From contig CM030931.1 of the NCBI GenBank assembly GCA_018136815.1, positions 3,412,873 through 3,476,872 of the forward strand: 64,000 bases of DNA. Direction: 5' to 3'. Positions 1 to 10,115 of the stretch are shown one piece after another (position 1 is the stretch's first letter; every line of letters begins with the position of its first letter). Source of the stretch: Isochrysis galbana. Taxonomy: Eukaryota; Haptophyta; Isochrysidales; Isochrysidaceae. The notes under the pieces were generated by a model. That model was not told where the DNA came from. It saw nothing but the letters and a program-made list of their open reading frames with translations, and did no database searches. The translations under genes and the position numbers were made by a program.

Positions 1-466
1 TCTGGCTCGGGGTAAACGGACCGCAACATCTGCGGCGTCCTCGTCACCTTCGGCGGCGGAGCGATCCTTCACCAAACAAAGAAGTTGGCCCTCGTCGTCG
101 ACTCGTCGATGGAGGCCGAAGCCATAGCCTCCTGCAAAGCCGCTGAATGCATCTCCTACGCCCGCGAAATACTTCGCGCCCTCGACGTCCCGCTCGACGG
201 TCCCACCCTCCACCCTCGTCGGCACCGACAACTTGGCCAACATGCGCGTGGTGGGATCCCTGCGCTCCGCCCCCACCCGCGCCCGTCACTTCATGCGTCG
301 ATACCACTCCCTCCTTCAGCGCGTCGCCGCCGGTGAAGTAGCGCTCCGCCACGTCGCATCCGAACACATGGCGGCCGATTTCCTCACCAAATGGCTCCCC
401 AAGCGCAAGGCGGACGCCTGCGTCCGCTACGCGACGAACTCCTGGGCGCACGTCGCCATCGCCTGA
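1..466 (+). pseudogene. Ty1/copia retrotransposon pol 3' end (RNase H C-terminus), frameshifted
   Basis: Two adjacent reading frames together give the C-terminal RNase H region of a copia polyprotein. The first frame (about 80-210) has the SSMEAEAIA-type motif with its conserved acidic residue. The second (about 215-466) has GTDNLANM, a RxRHFMRRYHSL stretch and DFLTKWLPK, the usual end of copia pol in algae. The frames are joined across a small tandem duplication near 205-215 (CTCCACC next to a near-copy), so the copy is dead. It is truncated by the window start. A G-rich polypurine-like run at 533-563 follows the stop, as expected before a 3' LTR. Family assignment is from recognised motifs; the break is seen directly. 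Confidence 0.8.
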
Positions 467-540
467 AGCCGCCACACGCCCTCCCCCTTTCCGCCTTCCG
501 CAATGCGCTCGCCTCGTTTCTCGCCTCTCGCATTGGGGGG

Positions 541-1190
541 GGTGTTGCGGTTCAAGGGGGTGTTACTCCTTCCTTCCCGTTTGTACGTTTCCCCCGCCGT
601 CTAGGTTTTCCCCGCGTGACTCCCCCCCTTGTTGTCACGCTCCGACGCCCCCTCCCCGCATCGCTATTTAGGTTCGTCTCCCCCCCTTCCCCCCCGCGGA
701 AGCCTCTCCCTCTCCCTCCCTTCCCCGTTTTCCCTCCCCGAGTGTTCCCTTGTTCGCTCCCGGCCCCGGCCCCCTTTCATCCCTCTCTTTTCCCGCGTTT
801 CCTCTTTCCCGGCGCGTGTCCTTTTCCCGCGAGTGTCTTCCCTCTGTTCTTCGGCGACTCTCACGCTCAGCGCCATCGCTCGAGCGCCCCTGTGCCTTCC
901 TGATCCGCCCCTGTGCCCAGTGCTCGCCTCGCCTGCCTGCCCATGTCGAGTGAGATCGCCCCACCGATCTCACCCCCGTCCACACGTGCTGCTCCCGCCC
1001 GTGCCACTCCGTCCCCTCTGCTCCCTCCATCTGATACTTCTCATGTTACTGTCATCCACAGCCCATCTACCCCATCGTACACACCAGCCACAGCCTCACA
1101 CCACCTCACCTCTCCACAAGAGGCTCCCTCCAGTTACTTTGCCGATGGTGTTTGGTCTTGCGGTCCTGCACCCATACGGAGCTAGCTATG
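541..1190 (+). repeat. probable copia 3' LTR / downstream region, limits unclear
   Basis: The purine run ends in TGTTGCGG at about 541 and TGTTACTCC at about 559; either could be the TG start of an LTR. A TATTTAG box lies near 664 in a very C-rich sequence. An ORF starting MSSEIAPP near 943 resembles the Ser/Pro-rich gag starts of such elements but is short. I could not find a matching LTR or a target duplication, so the limits are guesses. Confidence 0.35.
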
Positions 1191-1252
1191 GCGCTTGCCC
1201 TCCTCAACACATCTACACCTCTGCAAAAACAAGGCACAGTTTGGCACAACAC

Positions 1253-2672
1253 CTAGAATTTGAAAACCTCATCCTTGCTATAACCCATCTCTTGCAGCAA
1301 GCCCCCAAGCTCACCCTGCGCCTTCGGGTCCTCCTTGGTGCCCTTCAGGCCGCATACAGCCTGCGGTGGGGAAAGACTTATGAGAAGCATGCGGAAAGTG
1401 CAAGGAGAGGAAGCAACATGGAGTACCCGGCAGAGGCATCTAGCTTTTCTACGCTCGCACCTTCACCATCGGCGGAGGCCCGCAGACGAAGACCTTGCCA
1501 TTTGAGCCCGGAGCTGGCATGTGCTGACTGAGCATCTCCATGGTGACATAGCCCACACCACCTCGCCAGTTGGCAGAAGACGCCTTGTCGACCACATAGA
1601 ACACCTGAACGTGCGTCACCCGCAAATAGGCGTGGGCTCAAGTGTCGACACATGGAAAGCCTTACATGTAGCCGCGGAGGCCCAGGGCTCACACTCGGAG
1701 CCAGGTCGCTTTGGCATGGAGCGCCGCGCTCGTCCGCAGCTTCACTGCCATCACCCTGATTATCCCCGCCGTACCTCCAGCTTCTTTGGGTACTGCGCCA
1801 CTCTTTGGTCAATCTCCTTCTTAAGCAGGATGTCGTTCTCCGAGATGTTCGCAAAGATGAGGGAAACGCGAGTTTTGTCGGCATCGTTGGCCAAGATTTC
1901 ATCTGCCACCTATCGGCAACGTTTGACAGCTGACACACGCAATAGAAGGCGGCTCGCAACAGCCGCGGCCGGCGGAGACGCACGTGGACTCCGAGGCGTA
2001 CCTGTAGCATGGGAGCGATTCCTGTGCCACCGGCCACCATGCCAATCTTCTCGCTCTCGTTCGGCTTGTATGCTAGCTTCACAATAGGGCCCTGAGGGGC
2101 AGGCATGACGTTGTTAAGCGGTCAAGCGTCCGTGCCCAGCTGACACGGGCATCGCGCGAGGGTGGCGGCACCTTCATGTCCAGTGTGTCGCCAACCTTGA
2201 GTGACGCAATGTGCTGGGACATCTTGCCGTCCGGGTATGTCTTGATTGCAAGGTCAACGAAGCCACGCACATCGGGCCGCGAGATGGGTGTGTACGGGCG
2301 AATCACGGTGGCCCTGGATCCGTCAGGCTTCTCGGAGCCGATGGCCGCCTTGGTGAGAAGACACGAGGCAACGGTGAGGCCGGATGGCGATCGCTCGTCT
2401 GCAAAGGCGAAACGATAGATCGCCGTGTTGTGCGAGAGCGGCGTGACGCTCTGCAGCCGGATCGGGCGCCACTCGGTGGGCGACAGGCCGTCCTCAGGCA
2501 GCACGGTGACGGCATCGCCCACTCGCTCCGTCTTGCGCGCAACGATGCGCGGCGGAGCGGCGGGCTCATTTAGCGCATACGAGAGGCCCAGAACCGACGA
2601 GGCCACCGCTGCGCCCGCCAGTCCAGAGCGCCAGCCGATCTGCGAGAGCATGGGGAGAGAGCGCGGCAGCAT
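1253..2672 (-). CDS. NADH-cytochrome b5 reductase, five exons
   Basis: FAD-dependent reductase that passes electrons from NADH to cytochrome b5. Exons on the minus strand are 2172-2672, 2002-2091, 1775-1909, 1461-1604 and 1253-1360; all four introns are GT-AG and phase 0, giving 325 residues, normal for the family. Residues about 15-33 form a hydrophobic N-terminal anchor, so a membrane location (outer mitochondrial or ER) is likely. The FAD motif RPYTPIS is in exon 1, the NADH-site motif GGTGIAPM in exon 2, SLIFANISENDILL in exon 3, CGPPPMVK in exon 4, and the conserved C-terminus DEVFKF ends exon 5. The start is the first Met before the anchor. The upstream flank is a long CT tract on the coding strand followed by a G-rich block. 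Family is certain; the paralogue is not. Confidence 0.93.
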
Positions 2673-2679
2673 GGGGGGA

Positions 2680-2875
2680 AGCGCGCGAGAGAGAGAGACG
2701 AGACGGGAGAAGAGAGAGAGAGAAAGAGGGAGAGAAAAATGATGAGAGAAGGAGACACATACAGATCACAAGCAGAGAAGAGAAAGGGGGGGAGGAGAGA
2801 GAGACAGGGAGAGGGAGAGGGAGGGAGAGGGAGAGAGAGAGAGAGGGGGGGGGGGGGGGGGAGGGAGGGGGGAGG

Positions 2876-2968
<93 letters not shown>

Positions 2969-3000
2969 AGAGAGAGAGGGAGGGAAAGGGCGGACTCTCT
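2680..3000. repeat. (GA)n microsatellite with internal poly-G
   Basis: Purine-only tract on the + strand: mixed GAGG repeats, a run of G near 2847-2862, then an almost pure GA array (about 2880-2965). On the coding strand of the adjacent reductase gene it is a CT tract just upstream of the start codon. Long ORFs across it are low-complexity artefacts. Confidence 0.95.
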
Positions 3001-3077
3001 ACTTTCGTCGGGCGAAAACCTTCGACGAGCTCTCTCTCTCTCTCGGAGCGCATTGAGGACGAGCGCAGCAGTGAGGG

Positions 3078-3175
3078 AGCGGGGGGGGCGGGGGGGGGGG
3101 GGGGGCGGGGGCGGGGCGGGGGGGGGCGGGGCGGGGGGGGGGCGGGGGCGGGGGGGGGGCGGGGGCGGGGGGGAC
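3078..3175 (+). repeat. G-tract cluster with G-quadruplex potential
   Basis: Nearly uninterrupted runs of 4-14 G separated by single C residues on the + strand. Any G4 rule (four runs of three or more G with short loops) is met many times over. It lies about 400 bp upstream of the cytochrome b5 reductase start. Function is inference. Confidence 0.8.
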
Positions 3176-3539
3176 ACAGAGGAGAAAGCTATTGTTTCAT
3201 GCCCGATCTTTGATCTTTGCTTTTACTACTACCAGCCTCGGGGGTGACGGGGGCAGGGGAGGTAGAGGCGGGAAGGGTGGGCATGAAAGTGGCGGGGGTG
3301 GAAGCGGGGCGGGGGCGAGGAGCCGAGCGGGCGCGTGGGCGGGGATCTCGGGGGCTTGGATAGTGAGAGCATGGTGGGCGGGGACGGGAGCGGGAGCGAA
3401 GGCGGAGGAGAGAATGGGACCGGGGGCGGGGAGGACTGCGGTGAGGGCGAGAGCGGGGGCGGGGGTGGGGATATACTTCGACGCTTCTGACTCAGCCATC
3501 TTGGAACATTCATCGTCAGTTTGGGATTGTGTCTGCAAA

Positions 3540-4345
3540 CATTGTCCTATCCAAGGGTGCTTTGCAGAACCTGTCACAGCTGAATCTCAGCTTCAACGAG
3601 ATCTGCCCTCAAGGATTGAGATACCTCACAGAGGTCCTATCCAGGGGGGGCTTGGACAATCTCAAACATCTCAACCTACGCGATAACGAGCGAAATTGGC
3701 TCTGAGGGGATGGAGGTGTTGGCAGGGGCCATATCCAAGGGGGCATTGCATAGTCTCGAACATCTCGATCTCGAATCTCGAATACAACACGATCAGGGAT
3801 CAGGGAATGAGGGCATTTGCCAAGGCCTTATCCAAGGGGGGGGGGTGCACAATCTCATACACCTCAATCTCCGCAACGACATGATTGGATCCGAGGGGAT
3901 GAAGGACCTTGCACAGGCCCTATCCGAAGGGGCATTGGAGCATCTCACCTATCTCAATCTGGACGGCAACACAATCGGCTCCCAGGGGATGAAGGACTTT
4001 GCACAGGCCCTATCCAAAGGCGCACTGAAGCATCTCACACATCTCAATCTCGGTGGAAACACGATTGGCTCCCAAGGGATGAAAGACTTGGCACAACTCC
4101 TATCCAAAAGGGCGTTGAACAATCTCAATCTCACCCACCTCAGTCTCAACACAAACAACATGGACGACGAGGGGATGAAGGCCTTCACAGAGGCCATATC
4201 CAAGGGGCTACTGAACAATATCGTCATTCTCCATCTCTATGAGAACACATCTCTATGAGAACACACATCTCTATGATGAATGCACTTGCAGAGGCTATAG
4301 CCAAGGGGGCGATGAGCAATCTCATCGGAGGCTATTTCCATACCC
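3540..4345 (+). pseudogene. leucine-rich-repeat protein (ribonuclease-inhibitor type), frameshifted
   Basis: At least eight repeats of about 28 residues follow the pattern GM-LA-ALSKGAL--LTHLNL--N-IGS, typical of RI-type LRRs as in NLR and RanGAP-like proteins. The frame changes near 3690 (inside the repeat ending LNLRDNE), again around 3780-3840 where a repeat is garbled, and near 4255 where an eight-residue-scale duplication (TCTCTATGAGAACACA) breaks it. The last recognisable repeat reads MNALAEAIAKGAMSNLIGG near 4276. No start, signal or other domain is visible. It is either a decayed LRR gene or a gene with sequencing errors; multiple breaks favour decay. Confidence 0.75.
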
Positions 4346-4790
4346 ATACCAACTTTTGGCGCACAGGGGAGTTGCTGACGCGCCCTATAGACGTGTGACG
4401 ATTTCTGCATTTCCGCGGTGCGCTCGGGTGTGGGCATATACACACCCATCAGATTGACAGGGCGTGTGAAAGTGTGGATCATTCAACAAGTTACCATACC
4501 ATGGTGCTGGGCAGGTAGGAAGAGGATTGCGAGGTGATGAGAAAAGCGGTTTGTGTGTGGTATGGGGCGCGCGAGGGCATGCAACTCCTTCTTGAGACGG
4601 TGCGCCTTCCACGCGTGAGGAGATCCTCTCTGTGGTGAGTAGTGTGTATTGTCCTCGCCCAAAGGCGGGTCCTCGCCCCCCCCCATGCCAAGAGGGCACC
4701 GCGTAAACCCCCCCCCCTCAAAAAACAAAAGTCCAACCTCAGAGGACGACGCTCTCATGAGCCCTGCGCACCCAAACTGCCCACGCCGCC
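4346..4790. other. intergenic, no supported gene
   Basis: Between the LRR remnant and the minisatellite I see only short overlapping ORFs with no recognisable domain. Short C runs occur near 4678-4715. Confidence 0.5.
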
Positions 4791-4799
4791 GACGCCGCC

Positions 4800-4985
4800 G
4801 CGCCGCTCCTCCGCCTCCACCCAGCAGTCCCCTCCTCCGCCTCCACCCAGCAGTCCCCTCCTCCGCCTCCACCCAGCAGTCCCCTCTTCCGCCTTCACAC
4901 AGCAGCCCTCCGCCGCCCTCCACACAGCAGCCCTCCGCCGCCTCCACCCGATCGGCCGCTCCTCCTCCGCCTCCACCCGGCCGCC
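4800..4985. repeat. 26-bp minisatellite, degenerating
   Basis: Unit CAGCAGTCCCCTCCTCCGCC plus TCCACC is repeated in three clear copies from about 4826 and then decays into CAGCAGCCCTCCGCCGCC-like units. Because 26 is not a multiple of three, successive units rotate through all frames, giving Pro/Ser-rich ORFs in several frames that are not genes. Confidence 0.85.
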
Positions 4986-5039
4986 CTCCTCCATCACCCG
5001 TCTCCATCTCCCTCCTTCTCCACCCGTCTTCCCCTCTTT

Positions 5040-5357
5040 CTCGGCAATTTGCGTGAGCTGATCGTAATTAACATACCCTATATCGAAACGCCTGAATGCT
5101 ATGTATACCCTTATGAACTTGCCGTATTGGTCATCATCAAGCTTATTCACGAATTGTTCGTACAGCTCCTTCTCCTTGTTGTTATTCAGAGCTCGATCAA
5201 TTTCGTACCGCCACGCCCCATTGTCGGATGCCGTGCTCGTAAGGATATTCTTGATATCGTTCGGATTTAGTACCGTTGAGTAATTTATGTCAACATCGCT
5301 AGTGCTGGACATGTATAATAGTATCGAATAATAGTATCGTACATATTTTTGTGTCAC
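5040..5357 (-). CDS. unidentified AT-richer ORF, possible foreign fragment
   Basis: Roughly 100 codons rich in Asn, Asp, Tyr, Ile and Lys (for example NPNDIKNIL, KLDDDQYGKF, FDIGYVNYDQL), unlike the Ala/Arg/Pro-rich host proteins. The DNA here is visibly much poorer in GC than both flanks. The first candidate start is at 5357, with a second Met 15 codons later (MSSTSDVDINY). The frame continues without a stop into the minisatellite, where it becomes low complexity, so the true C-terminus is lost or fused. I do not recognise the family. Composition suggests transfer from an AT-rich source such as an algal large DNA virus or an organelle, but that is inference only. Confidence 0.4.
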
Positions 5358-5432
5358 GCACCAACTCGAGCGGGATGCATCAGTCCTCTTGCCAAACGAG
5401 TGGGTTGGATAGCGCTACCCTCATGATCCCCA

Positions 5433-5536
5433 CGATCCTCCGCGATTGAACGCTTTTCCATGCGGTGGGGGTGATGGCGATTGAACGCGTTCCACGTGTA
5501 GGCTGATGGTGATTGAACGCTTTTCCATGCGGTGGG
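5433..5536. repeat. minisatellite of ~33-bp units (left part, split by a LINE)
   Basis: Units around GATTGAACGCTTTTCCATGC alternate with GATTGAACGCGTTCCACGTG variants. The same array continues at 8558-8660 on the other side of the LINE. Read on the minus strand it stays open as part of the older LINE ORF1 copy. Confidence 0.85.
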
Positions 5537-8287
5537 TCCGGAAGACACATGCTACGGAGACATCTCGCTCCTCTACAAGAACGGCGATTCGCGAGACCCG
5601 AGAAACTATAGACCCATTACACTCCTACAAACGGACTATAAAATCCTAGCTAAGGTTCTAGCAAATAGACTAAAAACTACGATACACACCATAGTATCTA
5701 AGGAACAAGTAGGTTTCGTGCCTAGACGCATGATAGGGGAGGCCACCCACCTGCTTAAACTCGTCCAAGCGTTCCTAGACGACACGGGAGAGGAGGGCCT
5801 CGCCCTAGCCATAGACTGGGAAAAAGCTTTTGACCGAGTCAGCTGGGAGTATTATCACAAAGCGGCCGGGGCACTAGGTTTTGGCCCGGGATACTCGAAA
5901 TGGCTCCGGATTCTTACAAATACCGACGCACTGCCGACAAGATGGATTAAAGCTAACGGCAAGCGGAGCCACCCGTTCACGATACACTGTGGCATGCCGC
6001 AAGGATGCCCGCTATCCCCTCTCGCCTTTCTACTTGTGGCCGAAGGCCTCACGAGGCTGGTGAACACGGACACTCAAATGACGGGGATAAGCCTAGGACG
6101 AAGCGAAATTAGACTTACTCAATTTGCGGACGACACGCAACTCCTAGCCAACTCCTACGAATCGGTCACGCGAGCGATGCGCTTGCTAGAGAACTATGGG
6201 AGAGCCACAGGTGCTCGAGTAAACAAAGCAAAGAGCGTAATAATACGAATGGGAGCGCTGAGAAAGGTAGCTATTCCGGAACATCTCTCGACACTGAAGA
6301 CGTTAGGCGAGGGCGAATACGCCACCATCTTGGGAGTCCCCTTTTGGGAGAGCCGGGAATCCGAAGTTTTTTGGGAGAAACTCTACGCGAAACTAAAAAG
6401 GAAAATTGCCTCGTGGCAGGGAATACAAAACCTATCCATACACGGGAGGGTGCTCCTTGCCAACTTCGTAATCTACGGCACGCCTCGATACTGGCTATCT
6501 ACAAGCACTCCTCCCAGCTGGTTCATGGAAGCCATCGACTCGGATGTCCACGCCCTTCTGTGGGATAGGACACCCTCGATGAACAAAGACGAACTAGGTT
6601 CGACGCAAGAAGGCAGGAGGTGGATAACCCATCCGACTTACCCGAGGGTGGGTCATTTCGAAGGAGCTCCGACGCTAGGGATCGGCTTGATGCCGATGAA
6701 GGAACACATCAAGGCCCTACAGGCGATTTGGATTATCCGATACCTTACGCCCTCAAAGGCGGACTGGAAAATAGCGCTCGACCAATGGTTCAATAGGACC
6801 CCGCTCGGGAGGGGCGCCGTTCTTTCAACAATCAATGTACATCGACTTACAGATAGCATCGGAGGGAACAACTCCTTGCCAAACTTTTGGAAAGCGGCGC
6901 TAACAAACTTTCGCAACCTAAAGCTAGACAAGAACGTCGTGACACACGAAGGAGCGCGGGGCGCCCCCATATGGCATGATCCGTACCTCAAACCCCCGGT
7001 TCTTCATCATTCACACAAGGCAAAGTGGGAGGCCTTACAAACGGTGGTGATGCACAACACGCTGAACCCGGCAACGGGGAACTTCTATACTAAAGACGAA
7101 TGCGCTGCCTATTTGCCCCCTGACTCAGCATGGATCCGTCACAGGAGGAACTACTTGGCGGTTACACCTTTCCTGAGATCATGGGACAAAATCGTACAAT
7201 GGGCGGCCGGAGCGCTCACGAAACCCACCACCACATACATAGAGCTGTTAAAGGGGACAGCTAAGGGGCCCCGACCTGTGAGGGAAGAGGAAGGCCTCGA
7301 GCCGCCGGAAGACCCGGACGCACATAGCCTGGGAGACATACAAGCGAACGATACGGGTAGACACTACCTTCTTAAAAGGGGCGTATACTACGAAGTGCGT
7401 CTAAATGTAATGGGGGAGCCCCATATCTATGATATAGCTTATCCTCAGCCTTCGTCCTCCGAATTGCGGATCCCGCTCAAATGGGGCAGCGCATATGACG
7501 GACCGGCCGACACAGCCTACCCTCTACCCCAAGAATACACGCTGAAAGGTACGCGAAAGACGCTAGAGGAATGCGATGTCAAAGCGCTAACTAACGCCTA
7601 CCTCGCGGGCAAGAAAAGCAAACGACAAAAAGCGACCGTCCGATGGGAGGAGAGACTCCCCGTCTTAAAAGAGAAGTGGAAGCAGATATCTCAACTATAC
7701 AAATACAACTTCTTAACACCTCGGGACTCATACTTACACTTTAAGCATATACTTCATAGACGGATCGCAACGGCCAACAGATTCGCTGATGACCCGACCT
7801 GCCGCTTCTGTGGGGAAGCCCCGAGTCGTCCACACACCTAGCGCGATGTCGCGCGACGGAACAAATCTTCACGTACATCGAGCGACTCTTCAAAACGCAA
7901 AACACATTGCAACACGTGACGGCACAACGGTTGTTCTGCTATCAGGTCGACAGACCGCACCCCTCCTCGGGATATATAGGAATCTTAGCATGGAGATACA
8001 TATTGACGGACTTCTACAACGTGCACTACGGCAACGCCGAGGCGAGATCGACGAAAGCCATCCTAAGGGCCGTATTCTCGAGATTCCACTGGCTGGTCAA
8101 GGCGAAGGTAGGCTTCTTCCAACGCCTTAAAGCCCAGAGAGAAAGACTTGGACTTCACGCCCCGAGCAACAAACACCTGCGCAGAATGATTTCCCCGCTA
8201 TACTCAGTAGATAAAGAATTTAACCTGGAGATCTCTATCGATATGGCGCAAATAGCGACCGAACTAGGCATTAAAAGTATTACATGA
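5537..8287 (+). pseudogene. LINE ORF2 fragment: reverse transcriptase and C-terminal CCHC
   Basis: Non-LTR reverse transcriptase lacking the endonuclease because of 5' truncation. Visible motifs are RNYRPITLLQTDYKI, KEQVGFVPRRMI, LAIDWEKAFDRVSWEY, GMPQGCPLSPLAF and the catalytic FADD at about 6126. A long C-terminal domain follows, then a zinc knuckle starting CRFCG near 7800. The main frame stops at 7841, but shifting by one base there continues as LARCRATEQIF, completing C-x2-C...H...C, and runs to a stop at 8287. A single frameshift therefore separates an otherwise open 0.9-kilocodon frame. The insertion looks young; the protein is inactive unless the shift is an error. Confidence 0.9.
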
Positions 8288-8557
8288 ACCCCCCGAACTA
8301 AGGAGAAGGTTTCTTCAGAGGGCCGACCCCTTGGGGGGCGGTAAAACACACCCAAACAAGGACTCCACTCACTCTTACCCCCTCTATCTCATGCCCCTGG
8401 TCGAAGCAGCGCGCGCGGCCTCCCCCCCCCTCCATTTGCTAGGAAAGACAACGGGGGGGGGGGGAAAGGGGTGTGATAGGAAAGGGAGGGTAGTTAGGAG
8501 TAGCACTAGCAATCTGCCTCACGCCGTGCATGTAGCGGCTAGTTTTTTAAGATTTTT
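5537..8557 (+). mobile_element. LINE retrotransposon, 5'-truncated, with 16-bp TSD
   Basis: Flanked by identical TTTTCCATGCGGTGGG at 5521-5536 and 8558-8573, a target-site duplication. The body starts inside the reverse transcriptase and ends with a 3' UTR (about 8288-8557) containing C- and G-rich stretches and a T-rich tail (TTTTTTAAGATTTTTTTT) instead of poly(A). The same 3' UTR and tail recur in the element at 58247-59691. It is inserted in a minisatellite within an older LINE ORF1 copy lying on the opposite strand. Boundaries rest on the exact TSD. Confidence 0.9.
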
Positions 8558-8573
8558 TTTTCCATGCGGTGGG

Positions 8574-9226
8574 GGTGATGGTGATTGAACGCGTTCCACG
8601 TGTAGGCTGATGGTGATTGAACGCTTTTCCATGCGGTGGCTGATGGTGATTGAGCGCTTCTCGCCTGGGTCCGACTGTGGGTCCGCCCGCTTGCGCGAGG
8701 GCGGCGGTGGATGTTGAGGGGGCAGAGGTGGAGCCTTCTGTGCTTCTTGTGGTTGCTTCCCTTTGGGGCCGGCCGCCTTTGTGGATTGGAGCCTTTACGG
8801 CTTTGTGGATTGTTGTTTGAGGGGTTGGAAGCCGTAAAGGCTCCAATGATTGTTTGTTGAGTGAAGTGCCCGCCCCCGAGGGGTGCACAGAAGGTAGGAG
8901 TTGCCTCCATGGGGGTGGCAGCAAGGCTGCCACCCACCATGGGGAGTCCTTGTTGTGGTGGAGCGGCGGCAGAGGCAGGCGGAAGGGCCAGAGGCTGGTC
9001 CTGTTGGTCTGCAGGGAACAGGACTCTGCCTGTTCCCTGCTTGTGTGGCTGCTGTGGAGGCGATGGCGGCAGGATCATGTCCACGTCACTGTCAGTCAAG
9101 GGGGCGGCCTGTGAGCGCTTCGGCTCCGGCGGCTTGGGGCGGCCCCGGTGGGGCGTCGTGGCGGCGGGGGGCTGGGAGGTGGGAGCGGTCGGCGCGCGCT
9201 CCATCGCTAAAACTATAACAATAGTT
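8574..9226 (-). mobile_element. 5' end of a LINE (ORF1 copy), family 1
   Basis: On the minus strand a short leader with the hairpin AACTATTGTTATAGTT precedes ATG at 9204. The ORF1 product begins MERAPTAP and is rich in Pro, Ala and Gln. It matches the ORF1 at 58971-59666 residue for residue over much of its length (PHRGRPKPPEPKRSQAAPL, DSDVD, TQQTI-GAFTASNP). From about 8660 it runs into the GATTGAACGC minisatellite, which the younger LINE split. No 3' end of this copy was found. Confidence 0.8.
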
Positions 9227-9229
9227 TTG

Positions 9230-10115
9230 CATCTTTGTGCTCTAGAGCTAGAGCCTGCCGCTGGTGCGGTGGCGCACCACGCACCACCTTGGCCGGATGC
9301 GCGCGATCAGGTGTGGGTGTGGGGCCTCCCCATACGACCCCAGCGGACCGCCGAACGCGAATCCACCGCCCGCCCGCAGCACCCTACGACAGGGACAGGC
9401 CCCCCGGAGGGGCGAATTGGAGCCTGAGGGTGAGGGCGCGAGGCGCCTCCACATGCTGAACTGAGCATAATCTTAGTTGTGCATACAAATAGGTTGACAT
9501 AGCTAGTCACAATGGAGGTTTGTGTTGCGTACTGAATTCGGATAGGTGTTGACTCCGTTTCTAATTTCTACGACTGCCGAAAGCCTAAGAAACATTGCAG
9601 TCCCGTTGCTGAAGTTCGAAGCCCCCCCTGCGTTGTTTTCCATCTCATATCGCGCTGCTGCTGAGGGTTCGTGTTGTGGTGCGTTTGCACCAATCGCCTG
9701 AGGTAAGTGTTCGAGCACCACGCGTGCAAGATGAGGATGCGTACGTATTTACCCTCACTGCCACTTCCCGCTACTCCGGCACTACAGTGAGTCCCCCGAG
9801 TGACTTGAAGGTACCTGACCATGTACAGCGCGCGAAATAGTAAGAAGCTGGCGGCGAACTGTGATCAACAATGCCACCCCCCGTCACGCTCGCCGGAGTG
9901 GCTCCCGCCACGACCTAATGGCTAGGTCTGTCCTAAGACAACAGAACGGCGCGACGAGTCGACCTCATGTCATGAGGAGTAGACAGCCCGACGCCGTACG
10001 CCGATGGCTAAGTGCGCCTACCTCGTGGCTGGCGACAAACGGCGACGCAAGCGGTCGCAAGCCGCTTTCTATCTGGCTATGATGCTGCCACCCCCGCTAT
10101 CGTTCCGGTCGTCCC
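9230..10115. other. intergenic, no supported gene
   Basis: Contains only short ORFs. A 70-codon Arg/Pro-rich frame at 9235-9459 has no recognisable motif. From 9470 onward the composition is more balanced and no coding signal is visible. Confidence 0.5.

Noticed and set aside
44..475. Minus-strand 143-residue ORF
   Set aside because: It is a shadow of the copia RNase H frame on the other strand.
2566..3177. Long ORFs of Ser/Leu or Arg/Glu repeats across GA/CT arrays (also 16389-17771, 26335-27093, 46899-47351, 61242-62349)
   Set aside because: They are translations of dinucleotide repeats, open in several frames on both strands, without domains.
4755..5040. Extension of the AT-rich ORF through the minisatellite
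   Set aside because: The 26-bp repeat gives Gly/Glu/Arg low-complexity sequence in every frame; not evidence of coding.
8574..9226. Twin-priming inversion as explanation of the opposite-strand ORF1 next to the LINE at 5537-8557
   Set aside because: In twin priming the inverted 5' part lies upstream of the 3' part and inside one TSD; here it lies downstream and outside the 16-bp TSD, so two separate insertions fit better.
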